The notes under the pieces were generated by a model that made no database searches, was not told the origin of the DNA, and saw nothing but the letters and a program-made list of their open reading frames with translations. Below are positions 13,660-22,639 of a stretch of 64,000 nucleotides of DNA, in pieces. This DNA comes from Tsukamurella conjunctivitidis (GTDB lineage Bacteria; Actinomycetota; Actinomycetes; Mycobacteriales; Mycobacteriaceae): the NCBI RefSeq assembly GCF_007858475.1, contig NZ_VIGX01000012.1, positions 1 to 64,000 of the forward strand, in the 5' to 3' direction. The translations under genes and the position numbers were made by a program. The stretch's first letter is position 1; each line of letters starts with the position of its first letter.

Positions 13660-13685
13660 CGCGTTCTCCTCACCATCAGGCGTCC

Positions 13686-13709
13686 AAGTGACAGAATGTT
13701 CATTCACTT
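13686..13709. promoter_or_regulatory. Nested palindrome upstream of SDR/thiolase operon
   Basis: AAGTGA-N12-TCACTT with an inner GAATG-TT-CATTC, located 27-50 nt before the SDR start. Its size and place fit a TetR-family operator of fatty-acid catabolism genes; the regulator is not identified. Confidence 0.45.
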
Positions 13710-13805
13710 CTAACACACGGCGGCCGGCGCGGTCGCATTCTCACGAAGCCGGGGCCCACACCACAGCCCACGCGGCGGCGGCACCCGGTGTGCTACCCAT
13801 GAACC

Positions 13806-14771
13806 ATGAGGGCGATCGGAGTCGACGAAACCACGCAGGACCTGCAGCTCATCGACCTGCCGACCCCGGAGCCGGGCCCCGGCGAGGTGCGCATCGCCGT
13901 CGCCGCGACAGCGGTCAACCGCGCCGACCTGATGCAGCGCCGGGGCCTCTATCCGCCACCGCCCGGCGCCAGCCCGATCCTCGGCCTGGAGGTCTCCGGC
14001 ACCGTCGACGCCGTGGGACCGCGGGTCGAGGGCCTCGCCGTCGGCGACGAGGTCTGCGCGCTCCTGTCCGGGGGCGGCTACGCCGAGTACGCGCTGGCTC
14101 CTGCGGTGCAGTGCCTACCCGTGCCCGCCGGAGTGTCCCTCGTCGACGCCGCGGCGTTGCCCGAGGTCGCCTGCACGGTCCACTCGAACGTCGTCACCGA
14201 GGCCGGGCTCCGCGCCGGCGAGACGCTCCTGATCCACGGCGGCGGCAGTGGGATCGGGACGCACGCCATCCAACTCGGCAAGGCGCTGGGCGCGACGGTG
14301 GCGGTCACCGTCGGCTCGGGGTTCAAGGCGCAGCGCTGCCGCGACCTGGGCGCCGACATCGTGATCGACTACCACGACGAGGATTTCGCGGAGGTCCTGC
14401 GGGACCGGGCCGACGTGATCCTCGACATCATGGGCGCCAAGTACCTGCCCCGCAACGTCCGGGCGCTCGCCCCGCAGGGCCGGCTGGTGATCATCGGCCT
14501 GCAGGGCGGCGTCACCGGCGAGCTGAACATCGGTGCGCTGCTGGGCAAGCGGGGCCGCGTCAGCGCCACCAACCTGCGGAACCGTCCCGCCGACGGGCCG
14601 CACGGGAAGGCCGAGGTGGTCGCCGCGGTCCGCGCGCAGGTCTGGCCCTTGTTCGCCGACGGTGCGCTGCGCCCCGTCGTCTCCGCGCGACTGCCGCTCG
14701 CCGACGCCGCGGCGGCGCACGAGCGCCTGAACTCCCCCGAATCCGTCGGAAAGGTACTGCTGACGCCATGA
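13806..14771 (+). CDS. NAD(P)H quinone oxidoreductase, zinc-less MDR family
   Basis: This 321-aa protein of the PIG3/quinone-oxidoreductase type has an N-terminal GroES-like fold (NRADLMQRRGLYPPPPGASP) and a Rossmann segment (GGGSGIGTHAIQLGKALGA). It lacks the structural zinc cysteines. It probably reduces quinones or related electrophiles with NAD(P)H. Gene order (this gene, then the cysteine-desulfurase-like gene, then Bpa) matches the Rv3777-Rv3780 neighbourhood of mycobacteria. The stop overlaps the next ATG (ATGA). Confidence 0.88.
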   Translation: MRAIGVDETTQDLQLIDLPTPEPGPGEVRIAVAATAVNRADLMQRRGLYPPPPGASPILGLEVSGTVDAVGPRVEGLAVGDEVCALLSGGGYAEYALAPAVQCLPVPAGVSLVDAAALPEVACTVHSNVVTEAGLRAGETLLIHGGGSGIGTHAIQLGKALGATVAVTVGSGFKAQRCRDLGADIVIDYHDEDFAEVLRDRADVILDIMGAKYLPRNVRALAPQGRLVIIGLQGGVTGELNIGALLGKRGRVSATNLRNRPADGPHGKAEVVAAVRAQVWPLFADGALRPVVSARLPLADAAAAHERLNSPESVGKVLLTP

Positions 14772-15754
14772 TCGACGACCTCGCCACCCGCCTCCTCGAG
14801 GCGCAGACCGCCTTCGCGCGCAAACAGCTCCGCGACACCGCCTACCACTCCCTGGTGATCGACGAGGTGGACCACGCACTCGCCGTCGCCTCCGAGCTGA
14901 CGCTCGCCGAGGCCGTCACGCCCGACATGATCAAGGCGGTCGCCGCGAAGTACGCGGTCCAGGTCCCGGTCGAGGGCGCGATCCCCGAGCTCGTCGGCGA
15001 GATCGCCGGACGCCTGCACCGGCACCCCGTCAACGAGACCACCCGCCTCGATGAGGTGATCGACAGCCACAGCTTCGAGAAGCTGCTGGCGACCGTCACC
15101 GAGATGGACCTCACCCATCGCGTGCTGCAGGCGGTCTCGGAGAGCCCGGCGACCGAGGACGCGGTCGCCTCGGTCCTGCACGCCGCCGCCTCGTCGGCGG
15201 CCGACGACGCGACCCGAGCCCTGGCCCGGAACGCGGTGACCCGCACCGTCGCCGGCGCGGCCGCCCGCGCGCTGCGCCCCGCCCTCCCCACGATCGGGCA
15301 GCGCGCCGATGCGGCAGCGCGGCGCGGCGTCCGCTTCGCGCTGCGGAGGGTCGCCGTGGAGGGGGACGAGACCCTCGCCGACGCGATCCGCGACTTCTGG
15401 CGCCGGCAGCGGGGCAGCGTCCTCGCCGACTACCGCGGAGTGCTGACCGACGGGGACCTCGAGGACGTCGTGGTGCTGATCTTCGAGTTCTGGCGCACCT
15501 TCCGCGACACCGACTACTTCCGGGCACTGCTCGACGAGGGCATCGACCACGTCTTCGACAAGTACGGCGACTCCTCGCTGTACGAGTTGCTCGCCGAACT
15601 GGGAGTGGGCCGCGAGGACATGATCGAGGAGGCGCTGCGCTTCGGCCCGCCCGTGATCGCCACGCTCGACGAGCGCGGCGTGATCGAGGACCTCCTCCGG
15701 CGTCGGCTCACCCCGTTCTTCGAGTCCGAGGAGTACCGCGCCGCGATCGGCTGA
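14768..15754 (+). CDS. Hypothetical helical protein, 328 aa
   Basis: Start ATG 14768 overlaps the previous stop by 4 nt; the far longer frame that opens at 11759 is antisense to the thiolase and SDR genes and is not credible. The protein is almost wholly helical, rich in Ala, Asp, Glu and Arg, with no membrane segments and repeated motifs of the form LLDEGIDHVFDKYGDSSLYE. No family recognised. Coupling to the oxidoreductase suggests a shared message. Confidence 0.75.
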   Translation: MIDDLATRLLEAQTAFARKQLRDTAYHSLVIDEVDHALAVASELTLAEAVTPDMIKAVAAKYAVQVPVEGAIPELVGEIAGRLHRHPVNETTRLDEVIDSHSFEKLLATVTEMDLTHRVLQAVSESPATEDAVASVLHAAASSAADDATRALARNAVTRTVAGAAARALRPALPTIGQRADAAARRGVRFALRRVAVEGDETLADAIRDFWRRQRGSVLADYRGVLTDGDLEDVVVLIFEFWRTFRDTDYFRALLDEGIDHVFDKYGDSSLYELLAELGVGREDMIEEALRFGPPVIATLDERGVIEDLLRRRLTPFFESEEYRAAIG

Positions 15755-15763
15755 CGGGCACCG

Positions 15764-16402
15764 TCACACGAACGCGAGTACCAGCACCACCACGCCGGCG
15801 ACGGCGGAGATCGCCGCACCGACCGCGGTCACGATGCGCTGGATCCGGTCCGTGGACCGGGCGCGCAGTACTGCGCCGAAGGAGAGCAGCACCAGGTTCC
15901 AGCCGACCGAGGCGATCCCGACGCCCAGCGCGAAGGCCGTCGCCACCGGCACGCGGCTCAGACTCTCGCCGAATCCCACGGCGATCGCACCGAAGTACAC
16001 CAGCGGGAAGGGATTGACCACCGTCAGGGCGAAGAACATCCCGAACCGGGCCAGGCCCCTGCCGCCGCGGGAGGAATCGGAGTCGTCATCCTTCGGGGCG
16101 GGCCGGCGCGCCTGGCGGGCGAGGACCACTGCGACGACCAGCAGGAGCACCCCGCCGATGATGGACGGCCACGGCTCCCAGCCCTCCACGATCGGAGCGA
16201 CGACGGTGCCGGCCGCGAGGGCGACGATCGCGAACAGCAGGTCCGCGACGCCCACGCCGAGCGCGGCGGGAACCGCGCGCCGCCACCCCCGGGACGAGCC
16301 CTCGTTCAGCAGCAGAATCCCTATCGCACCCAGCGGAAGGACCGCACCCAGACCGGCCACGATCCCCGCGCCGAACGCGCCCGCCAGGGCCGACGGGCCC
16401 AC
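15764..16402 (-). CDS. LysE-family exporter
   Basis: The GTG at 16402, 2 nt after the preceding stop, gives 212 aa. Six hydrophobic segments are visible, starting ALAGAFGAGIVAGLGAVLPLG, with a charged central loop (APKDDDSDSSRGGRG) and the family-typical NPFPLVYF in the second half. LysE/RhtB proteins export amino acids or other small solutes; the substrate is unknown. It is co-directional with the PLP enzyme upstream and may export its product or precursor, which is inference. Confidence 0.75.
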   Translation of the reverse strand: MGPSALAGAFGAGIVAGLGAVLPLGAIGILLLNEGSSRGWRRAVPAALGVGVADLLFAIVALAAGTVVAPIVEGWEPWPSIIGGVLLLVVAVVLARQARRPAPKDDDSDSSRGGRGLARFGMFFALTVVNPFPLVYFGAIAVGFGESLSRVPVATAFALGVGIASVGWNLVLLSFGAVLRARSTDRIQRIVTAVGAAISAVAGVVVLVLAFV

Positions 16403-16404
16403 CG

Positions 16405-17661
16405 TCAGCCCAGGGAGGCGAGGGCGCGGACCAGCTGGTCCACGTCGTACGGGGTCGAGTACGGCGCCAGCCCGACGGTGACGGCACCGCCGTACTCCGG
16501 CACGCCGAGCCCGGCGAAGTACCGGCTGGGCACGTTCGAGAGGGCGCACACGCCGTTGTCCGCGAGACGCTTCGCCGCCTTGGCCGCCGGCACGCCGGGC
16601 ATGGTGAAGGAGACAGTCGGAACCCGTCGCTCGGCGCGGCCGATGATCGCCACCTGCGGCGCGGAGGCCAGGGAGTTGAGCAAGTAGAACAGGAGCCGCT
16701 GCTGGTACTGGCGCAGGCCGAACATCGACTGCTCCAGCCTGTCGCGCCGGGTCCCGACCGACGACTCGTCGAGGCCCGCGAGGTGGTCGATCGAGGCGAT
16801 GAGACCGGCGAGCATGGCGTACTGGTGCTCGCCGAGCTCGAACCGCTCCGGCCCCGTCAGGCTGCGGTCGGGGTTCACGGCGCGCAGCCGGCCGAACAGC
16901 GACGGATCGCGGAAGGCCATCGCGGCCACCTGCGGCCCGCCCCACCGGTTCGCGCTGACGAGCAGGACGTCGGCACCCAGGCGCTCGATGTCCAGGAGCT
17001 CGTACGGCGCGGCGCTCGTCGCGTCGACCACGAGCAGTGCGCCCACCCGGTGGGCGGCCTCCGCGGCCGCGGCCACGTCGATGACGGTGCCGATGGTCGA
17101 CGAGGCGTAGGGCACGGCGATCACCGACGTGCTCGGCCCGGCCAGCTCGGCGAACTGCCACGCCGGCACCTCGCCGGTCTCGATGTCGGCCTCGACCCAC
17201 CGGACCCGGCCGCCGCCGCGGTCCGCGACGCGCAACCACGGAGACTGGTTCGCATCGTCGTCCAGGCGGCACAGCACGATCTCCGAACCGAGCCCCAGGC
17301 GCGCGCTCAGCGACTCGGCGAGCGAGTTGAGCAGTTGCTCACGGCTCGGCCCCAACACCACGCCCTCGGGCTTGCCGCCCACCAGATCCGCCACGGCGAC
17401 CCGGGCGGCCTGCACGATCGAGCGCGTGTGGGCCGCCGCGGCGTACACGCCGTACGGGTTGCTCACGAACCCGCGGAAGGCATTCGCCACGGCCGAGGAG
17501 ACGGCGCCGGGGATCTGCGCGCCGGCCTGGGGATCGAAGTGGATCCACCCGTCCCCCAGGGCAGGGTAGAGCCCCCGGACGCGGGCAACGTCGAATGCGG
17601 ATACCGCAACCGCAGTCGATGCCCGGCCGGGTGCACCCTGGCCTTCTGAGAACGTGTTCAC
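16405..17661 (-). CDS. Cysteine desulfurase-like PLP enzyme
   Basis: GTG 17661 gives 418 aa. This is a fold-type I class V aminotransferase: SREQLLNSLAESLSARL near the N-terminus, VDATSAAPYELLDIERLGAD, and SANRWGGPQVAAMAF at the position of the PLP-binding loop. The usual catalytic Lys of the SxHK motif appears replaced (SANRWGG), so it may not be a true desulfurase. It corresponds in position to Rv3778c. A TAATCT hexamer ends 8 nt before the start, suggesting a leaderless message. Confidence 0.75.
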   Translation of the reverse strand: MNTFSEGQGAPGRASTAVAVSAFDVARVRGLYPALGDGWIHFDPQAGAQIPGAVSSAVANAFRGFVSNPYGVYAAAAHTRSIVQAARVAVADLVGGKPEGVVLGPSREQLLNSLAESLSARLGLGSEIVLCRLDDDANQSPWLRVADRGGGRVRWVEADIETGEVPAWQFAELAGPSTSVIAVPYASSTIGTVIDVAAAAEAAHRVGALLVVDATSAAPYELLDIERLGADVLLVSANRWGGPQVAAMAFRDPSLFGRLRAVNPDRSLTGPERFELGEHQYAMLAGLIASIDHLAGLDESSVGTRRDRLEQSMFGLRQYQQRLLFYLLNSLASAPQVAIIGRAERRVPTVSFTMPGVPAAKAAKRLADNGVCALSNVPSRYFAGLGVPEYGGAVTVGLAPYSTPYDVDQLVRALASLG

Positions 17662-17669
17662 TGGGACGC

Positions 17670-17675
17670 AGATTA
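17670..17675 (-). promoter_or_regulatory. -10 TAATCT, 8 nt before GTG 17661
   Basis: The hexamer TAATCT ends 8 nt upstream of the start codon, with no Shine-Dalgarno. This predicts a leaderless transcript. Confidence 0.5.
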
Positions 17676-17719
17676 CACCGCCGCACTGACGACACCGTGG
17701 TCCGCCCGCGGGGAGCTGC

Positions 17720-17725
17720 CAGAAT
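17720..17725 (+). promoter_or_regulatory. -10-like CAGAAT, 6 nt before bpa ATG
   Basis: CAGAAT ends 6 nt upstream of ATG 17732, with no Shine-Dalgarno. Weak match. Confidence 0.3.
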
Positions 17726-17731
17726 GGTGCT

Positions 17732-18241
17732 ATGAACGATCGCAACGAGGTGGAGATCATTCCTGCAGGAACAGGCACCGGCGCACCCGGTGGGGACGAC
17801 GATGCGGACAACGCCGCCGAGGAGCTGCACGGCATGGTCGAGCAGCCCGCGAAGGTGATGCGGATCGGGACGATGATCAAGCAGCTCCTGGAGGAGGTGC
17901 GCGCCGCACCGCTCGACGAGGCCAGCCGCGCGCGCCTCAAGGACATCCATCGCACGTCGATCAAGGAGCTCGAGGACGGGCTCTCCCCCGACCTGCAGGC
18001 GGAGCTGGAGCGCCTGGCGCTGCCCTTCACCGACGAGTCGACCCCGTCGGACGCCGAGCTGCGGATCGCGCAGGCCCAGCTCGTCGGCTGGCTGGAGGGC
18101 CTGTTCCACGGCATCCAGACCGCGCTCTTCGCCCAGCAGATGGCCGCCCGGGCGCAGCTCGAGCAGATGCGGCAGGGCGCGCTGCCTCCGGGGATGACGC
18201 CCGGACCGGAGTCGCAGACGGGCCACGGCCAGTACCTGTGA
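17732..18241 (+). CDS. bpa: Bacterial proteasome activator Bpa/PafE
   Basis: This 169-aa protein has a helical core (about 35-150) and ends in the exact C-terminal GQYL that docks into the 20S proteasome alpha ring. Bpa forms a ring that activates ATP- and pupylation-independent degradation of unfolded proteins such as HspR. The N-terminal 30 residues are acidic and disordered. The position between the Rv3778c-like gene and the galactan exporter matches Rv3780 of M. tuberculosis. Proteasome subunits are not in the window. Confidence 0.93.
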   Translation: MNDRNEVEIIPAGTGTGAPGGDDDADNAAEELHGMVEQPAKVMRIGTMIKQLLEEVRAAPLDEASRARLKDIHRTSIKELEDGLSPDLQAELERLALPFTDESTPSDAELRIAQAQLVGWLEGLFHGIQTALFAQQMAARAQLEQMRQGALPPGMTPGPESQTGHGQYL

Positions 18242-18311
18242 CGCCGCCGCCGATGCCGGGCCGGGGCGGCCGGGCGCCGTCGACCTCCCCGAGTCCCCAG
18301 TGCGCGACGGG

Positions 18312-18317
18312 TACCCT
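18312..18317 (+). promoter_or_regulatory. -10 TACCCT, 8 nt before wzm GTG
   Basis: TACCCT ends 8 nt upstream of GTG 18326 and there is no Shine-Dalgarno. Probable leaderless start for the galactan export operon. Confidence 0.4.
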
Positions 18318-18325
18318 TCAGACTC

Positions 18326-19183
18326 GTGCCCGTCGATAGCCCCAACGCCGCCCAACCGGCGCCACTCGTCTCGGACTCGCGCACCTTCCGGCGCGCGATC
18401 CGGGACCTCGTCGACGGTGCCACCGTGCACCGCGAGCTGTGGCTGGAGCTGGGCTGGCAGGACATCAAGCAGCGTTACCGCCGGTCGGTGATCGGCCCGT
18501 TCTGGATCACGATCGCCACCGGCGTCACGGCCAGCGCGCTCGCGCTGCTGTGGTCCGTCCTCCTCAGCGCCGACGTGAAGGTCCTGCTGCCGCAGCTCAC
18601 CGTCGGCTTCGTGCTGTGGGCCTTCATCCAGAGCTCGATCATCGACGGCGCCGAGGTCTTCATCGCCAACGAGGGACTGATCAAGCAGCTGCCCTCACCG
18701 CTCTCGGTGCACGTCTACCGGCTGGTGTGGCGACACCTGCTGTTCCTGGCCCACAACGCCATCATCCTGGTGATCGTGCTGGCGATCTTCCCGCCCGAGC
18801 AGTGGTCGTGGACGCAGCTGAGCCTGATCCCGGCGATCGGCATGCTCGCCATCACCGGGGTGTGGGTCTCGATGTCCTTCGGCATCCTGGCCACCCGATT
18901 CCGCGACATCGCCCCGCTGCTCACCGCACTCACCCAGCTGCTCTTCTACATCACCCCCGTGGTGTGGACGCTCGACACGGTGCCGGGCGGCAACACCGAG
19001 CGCGCGAAGCTGGTCAAGCTCAACCCGCTGTACCACTACCTGGAGATGGTCCGCGGGCCGCTCACGGGCAAGCCCTTCGATCCCCAGCACTGGTACGTGG
19101 TGATCGGCTGCACCGTTGTCGGCATCGCGCTGATGCTGGTGCTCATGAAGCAGTTCCGTTCCCGAGTCGCGTATTGGGTGTGA
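18326..19183 (+). CDS. wzm: Galactan ABC transporter permease (Wzm)
   Basis: This 285-aa ABC-2 type permease has six hydrophobic segments and the family's N-terminal WQDIKQRYRRSVIGPFWI. Polysaccharide exporters of this type, with Wzt, flip lipid-linked galactan across the membrane for arabinogalactan assembly; the counterpart in M. tuberculosis is Rv3783 (RfbD). It is followed after 1 nt by wzt and then by glfT1, so the exporter and the initiating galactofuranosyltransferase share one message. Start GTG 18326 matches the expected N-terminus. Confidence 0.9.
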   Translation: MPVDSPNAAQPAPLVSDSRTFRRAIRDLVDGATVHRELWLELGWQDIKQRYRRSVIGPFWITIATGVTASALALLWSVLLSADVKVLLPQLTVGFVLWAFIQSSIIDGAEVFIANEGLIKQLPSPLSVHVYRLVWRHLLFLAHNAIILVIVLAIFPPEQWSWTQLSLIPAIGMLAITGVWVSMSFGILATRFRDIAPLLTALTQLLFYITPVVWTLDTVPGGNTERAKLVKLNPLYHYLEMVRGPLTGKPFDPQHWYVVIGCTVVGIALMLVLMKQFRSRVAYWV

Positions 19184-19184
19184 G

Positions 19185-19979
19185 ATGAGCGTTTCCATTC
19201 GGACGCAGGACGCCTGCGTCGACTTCCCGGTGTTCGACGCCAAATCGCGCTCGATCAAGCGCGCCGTCATGGGCTCGGCCGGCGGCAAGGTGATGGCCGA
19301 CGACAACGTCGTCGTGGTCGAGGCCCTGCGCAACATCACCATGAGCCTCGATGAGGGCGACCGCGTCGGCCTCGTCGGCCACAACGGCGCCGGCAAGTCG
19401 ACGCTGCTGCGCCTGCTGGCCGGGATCTACGAGCCGACCCGCGGCACCGCGGCGGTGAAGGGACGCGTGGCCCCGGTCTTCGACCTGGGGGTCGGCATGG
19501 ACCCGGAGATCTCCGGGATGGAGAACATCATCATCCGCGGCCTGTTCCTCGGGCAGACCCGCAAGTCCATGCAGCGCAAGGCCGACGAGATCGCGGAGTT
19601 CACCGAGCTCGGCGACTACCTCTCGATGCCGCTGCGCACCTATTCGACGGGCATGCGGGTCCGGATCGCGCTCGGGGTGGTCACGTCGATCGATCCGGAG
19701 ATCCTGCTGCTCGACGAGGGCATCGGCGCCGTCGACGCGGAGTTCATGCGCAAGGCCCGTAAGCGCCTGCAGGCGCTGGTCGAGCGCTCGGGCATCCTCG
19801 TCTTCGCGTCGCACTCGAACGAGTTCCTCGCGCAGCTCTGCGACCGGGCGATGTGGATCGACCACGGTCAGATCCGCCAGGAGGGCGGCATCGAGGAGGT
19901 CGTGACCGCCTACGAGGGCGATGAGGCCGGTGCCCAGGTCCGCACGGTCCTCGACAAGATCGCGGCCGAGGATGACTGA
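19185..19979 (+). CDS. wzt: Galactan ABC transporter ATPase (Wzt)
   Basis: This 264-aa nucleotide-binding subunit has Walker A GHNGAGKST (about 67-75), signature YSTGMRVRIALG, Walker B ILLLDEGIGAVD and the switch His in FASHSNEF. It powers galactan translocation with the Wzm permease and corresponds to Rv3781 (RfbE). No C-terminal carbohydrate-binding extension is present, so substrate length is not sensed by this subunit. The start lies 1 nt after the wzm stop. Confidence 0.92.
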   Translation: MSVSIRTQDACVDFPVFDAKSRSIKRAVMGSAGGKVMADDNVVVVEALRNITMSLDEGDRVGLVGHNGAGKSTLLRLLAGIYEPTRGTAAVKGRVAPVFDLGVGMDPEISGMENIIIRGLFLGQTRKSMQRKADEIAEFTELGDYLSMPLRTYSTGMRVRIALGVVTSIDPEILLLDEGIGAVDAEFMRKARKRLQALVERSGILVFASHSNEFLAQLCDRAMWIDHGQIRQEGGIEEVVTAYEGDEAGAQVRTVLDKIAAEDD

Positions 19980-20883
19980 CGACCGGGGCACCGTCGTCGC
20001 GGTGGTCGTCACGCACGACCGCGCGGAGCTGCTGTCGAAGTCGCTGGAGGTGCTCAGCTCGCAGGAGCGCCCCGTCGACCACCTGATCGTCGTCGACAAC
20101 GCGGCGCAGGACGAGGTACGCGCACTCGTCGAGTCGCAGCCCGTCGCCACCACCTACCTCCCCTCGCAGTTCAACCTCGGCGGGGCCGGCGGCTTCGCGC
20201 TGGGCATGCTGCACGCGCTCGCGCTGGGCGCCGACTGGATCTGGCTCGCGGACGACGACGGCCGCCCCGAGGGGCCGAAGGTCCTGGCCACGCTGCTCGA
20301 GTGCGCCGAGCGGCACGGCCTCGCGGAGGTCTCCCCCGTGGTCGCCACCATCGACGATCCCGAGACGCTCGCGTTCCCGCTGCGCCGCGGCCTGGTCTGG
20401 CGGCGCACGCGCTCCGAGCTGATCGATCCCGAGGCCCCGTCGGACGACGTGCTGACCGGCATCGCCTCCCTGTTCAACGGGGCACTGTTCCGCAAGGACA
20501 CCGTCGCGGCGGTCGGCGTGCCGGACCTGCGGCTGTTCATCCGCGGCGACGAGGTGGAGATCCACCGCCGGCTGGTGCGTTCGGGCCTGCCTTTCGGCAC
20601 CTGCCTCACCACCGCGTACCTGCACCCGAACGGCGCCGACGAGTTCCGTCCCATCCTCGGCGGGCGCATGCACACGCAGTACCCGGACAACGAGACCAAG
20701 CGCTTCTTCACGTACCGCAACCGCGGCTACCTGCAGTCGCAGCCGGGCATGCGCAAGCTGATCCCGCAGGAGTGGGCGCGCTTCGGATGGTTCTTCCTGG
20801 TGCAGCGTCGCGATGTCGCGGGGTTCCGGGAGTGGCTGCGGCTGCGCAAGCTCGGTCGGGACGAGCGGTTCACCCGCCCCTGA
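19972..20883 (+). CDS. glfT1: Galactofuranosyltransferase GlfT1
   Basis: ATG 19972 overlaps the wzt stop by 8 nt and gives 303 aa, the size of Rv3782. It is a GT2-type glycosyltransferase with VVVTHDRAELL at the N-terminus, IVVDNAAQDE, the metal-binding WLADDDGRPEG and a downstream GDEVEIHRRL. GlfT1 adds the first galactofuranose residues to the rhamnosyl linker of arabinogalactan from UDP-Galf. It acts at the inner face of the membrane. Context with wzm/wzt strongly supports the call. Confidence 0.92.
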   Translation: MTDDRGTVVAVVVTHDRAELLSKSLEVLSSQERPVDHLIVVDNAAQDEVRALVESQPVATTYLPSQFNLGGAGGFALGMLHALALGADWIWLADDDGRPEGPKVLATLLECAERHGLAEVSPVVATIDDPETLAFPLRRGLVWRRTRSELIDPEAPSDDVLTGIASLFNGALFRKDTVAAVGVPDLRLFIRGDEVEIHRRLVRSGLPFGTCLTTAYLHPNGADEFRPILGGRMHTQYPDNETKRFFTYRNRGYLQSQPGMRKLIPQEWARFGWFFLVQRRDVAGFREWLRLRKLGRDERFTRP

Positions 20884-20914
20884 GCCGCGCGGGAGGCCCT
20901 CGATCACGAGCCTA

Positions 20915-20929
20915 TTGAGACCCCCTCAA
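20915..20929. promoter_or_regulatory. Inverted repeat TTGAG-ACCCC-CTCAA
   Basis: A perfect 5-bp-arm inverted repeat lies 20 nt upstream of the -10 of the acyl-CoA synthetase gene. Operator candidate, short enough to be chance. Confidence 0.3.
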
Positions 20930-20949
20930 CAAAGAGCGGGCGCTGCCTC

Positions 20950-20955
20950 TATCAT
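20950..20955 (+). promoter_or_regulatory. -10 TATCAT, 7 nt before ATG 20963
   Basis: TATCAT followed by CGTCGTC and ATG, with no Shine-Dalgarno. Strong leaderless candidate. Confidence 0.5.
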
Positions 20956-20962
20956 CGTCGTC

Positions 20963-22597
20963 ATGGGAACGAGCCTGGTCTCCGATCTGTTCGCACAGGG
21001 CCATGCCCTCACGCGCATGCTGCAGCGACGGGTCGTCGACCCCGCGCGTCCGGACGTCGCGCTGCGCGCCCTCGGCTACAACCGGCAGTACGGCCCGCAG
21101 GCCGCCCTGGTGATCAAGGGCGCCGCCGAGAGCCCCGACCGCACGGCCATCGTCGACGAGCGCGGTTCCCTGACCTACGCGCAGTACGAGGCGCAGTCGA
21201 ACGCGCTGGCCCGCGGGCTCCGTGCCTCCGGCCTGAAGTCGGGCGACGTCATCGCGGTGCTGGCCCGCGATCACCGCGGCCTGCTGCTCATCATCAGCGC
21301 CGCGGCCCGCGCCGGCATGCGGCTGGCGATGATGAACACCGGCTTCGCCAAGCCCCAGTTCGCCGAGGTCTGCGAGCGGGAGAAGGTGCAGGCCGTCTTC
21401 CACGACAGCGAGTTCACCTCGCTGCTCGATGCGCTGCCCGAGGACATGCCCCGCTACCTGACCTGGGTCGACGACGCCGACTCGGTGCCCGAGGGCGCCC
21501 AGACCATCGACCAGCTGGCCGCCGGCCGCGACGCCAAGCGCGTGCCCCCGCCCGAGAAGCAGGGCGGCTTCATCATCCTCACCTCCGGCACCACCGGCCT
21601 GCCCAAGGGCGCCACCCGCAGCAAGGTGCCCTCACTGGCGACCGCGATGCTCGTGGACCGCATTCCGTTCAAGCGGCGCGGCACCGTCGTCATCGCCTCG
21701 CCGATCTTCCACTCCACCGGATTCGCCATGTGGTCCGCCGGGATGTCCGTCGGGTGCACCACCGTGACGATGCGCCGCTTCGACCCCGAGAACACGCTCA
21801 AGCTGATCGCCGACAACCGCGCCGACATGCTGGTCGCGGTGCCCACCATGCTCACCCGCATGCTGAGCCTGCCCGCGGAGACCCTGGCGAAGTACGACAC
21901 CAGCTGCCTGAAGTCGGTCGTCGTCGCGGGATCCGCGGTCTCCCCCGAACTGTCCGAGAAGTTCCAGGACGTCTTCGGCGACGTCCTCTACAACGTCTAC
22001 GGTTCGACCGAGGTCGCCGTCGCCACCGTCGCCACGCCGCGCAACCTGCGCACCGCGCCCGGCACCGTCGGCAAGCCCCCCGTGCTGACCACCGTCCGGC
22101 TCTACGACGAGAACGACGCGCTCGTCGAGGGCGTCGGCAAGCGCGGCCGCGTCTTCGTCCGCGCCGGCGCGCCTTTCGAGGGCTACAGCGACGGCCGCAC
22201 CAAGCAGATCATCGACGGCCACCTCTCGTCGGGCGACATGGGCCACTGGGACGAGCACGGCCTGTTGCACATCGACGGCCGCGACGACGACATGATCGTC
22301 TCCGGCGGCGAGAACGTCTACCCGCTCGAGGTGGAGAACCTGCTGGTCACCCGCGACGACGTGGTCGAGGCCGCGGTGATCGGCGTGCCCGATCCCGAAT
22401 TCGGCCAGCGCCTGCGCGCCTTCGTCGTGATCGACGGCGGTGCCCCCTCCGACGACGAGGCCCTGGTCAAGGATCTCAAGGACTTCATCCGCGGCAATCT
22501 CGCCCGGTTCAAGGTCCCGCGCGACGTCGTCTTCCTCGACACCCTGCCCCGCAACCCGACGGGCAAGATCGTCCGCCGCGAACTGCCGAAGGACTAA
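20963..22597 (+). CDS. Acyl-CoA synthetase (FadD type)
   Basis: Start ATG 20963 gives 544 aa; longer frames run into the glfT1 gene. It belongs to the AMP-binding superfamily: P-loop ILTSGTTGLPKG (about 196-207), VYGSTEVA, the hinge DGRDDDMIVSGGENVYP and the C-terminal Lys motif NPTGKIVRREL. It activates fatty or related acids to acyl-CoA through acyl-adenylates. The sequence looks like the FadD12/FadD2 branch, but the exact substrate is not predictable. Downstream double hairpins separate it from the convergent MFS gene. Confidence 0.9.
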   Translation: MGTSLVSDLFAQGHALTRMLQRRVVDPARPDVALRALGYNRQYGPQAALVIKGAAESPDRTAIVDERGSLTYAQYEAQSNALARGLRASGLKSGDVIAVLARDHRGLLLIISAAARAGMRLAMMNTGFAKPQFAEVCEREKVQAVFHDSEFTSLLDALPEDMPRYLTWVDDADSVPEGAQTIDQLAAGRDAKRVPPPEKQGGFIILTSGTTGLPKGATRSKVPSLATAMLVDRIPFKRRGTVVIASPIFHSTGFAMWSAGMSVGCTTVTMRRFDPENTLKLIADNRADMLVAVPTMLTRMLSLPAETLAKYDTSCLKSVVVAGSAVSPELSEKFQDVFGDVLYNVYGSTEVAVATVATPRNLRTAPGTVGKPPVLTTVRLYDENDALVEGVGKRGRVFVRAGAPFEGYSDGRTKQIIDGHLSSGDMGHWDEHGLLHIDGRDDDMIVSGGENVYPLEVENLLVTRDDVVEAAVIGVPDPEFGQRLRAFVVIDGGAPSDDEALVKDLKDFIRGNLARFKVPRDVVFLDTLPRNPTGKIVRRELPKD

Positions 22598-22616
22598 CGG
22601 CCCACGAGTTCTGGTG

Positions 22617-22634
22617 CGTGTCGGCGACGACACG
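22617..22634. terminator. Hairpin CGTGTCG-GCGA-CGACACG
   Basis: A perfect 7-bp stem with GCGA tetraloop lies 20 nt past the acyl-CoA synthetase stop. Confidence 0.5.
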
Positions 22635-22639
22635 CCGAG

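Noticed and set aside
11759-15754. Single 1331-codon plus-strand frame
   Set aside because: Its first 1000 codons are antisense to the thiolase and SDR genes and overlap the oxidoreductase in another frame. Only the last 328 codons (from 14768) look like protein.
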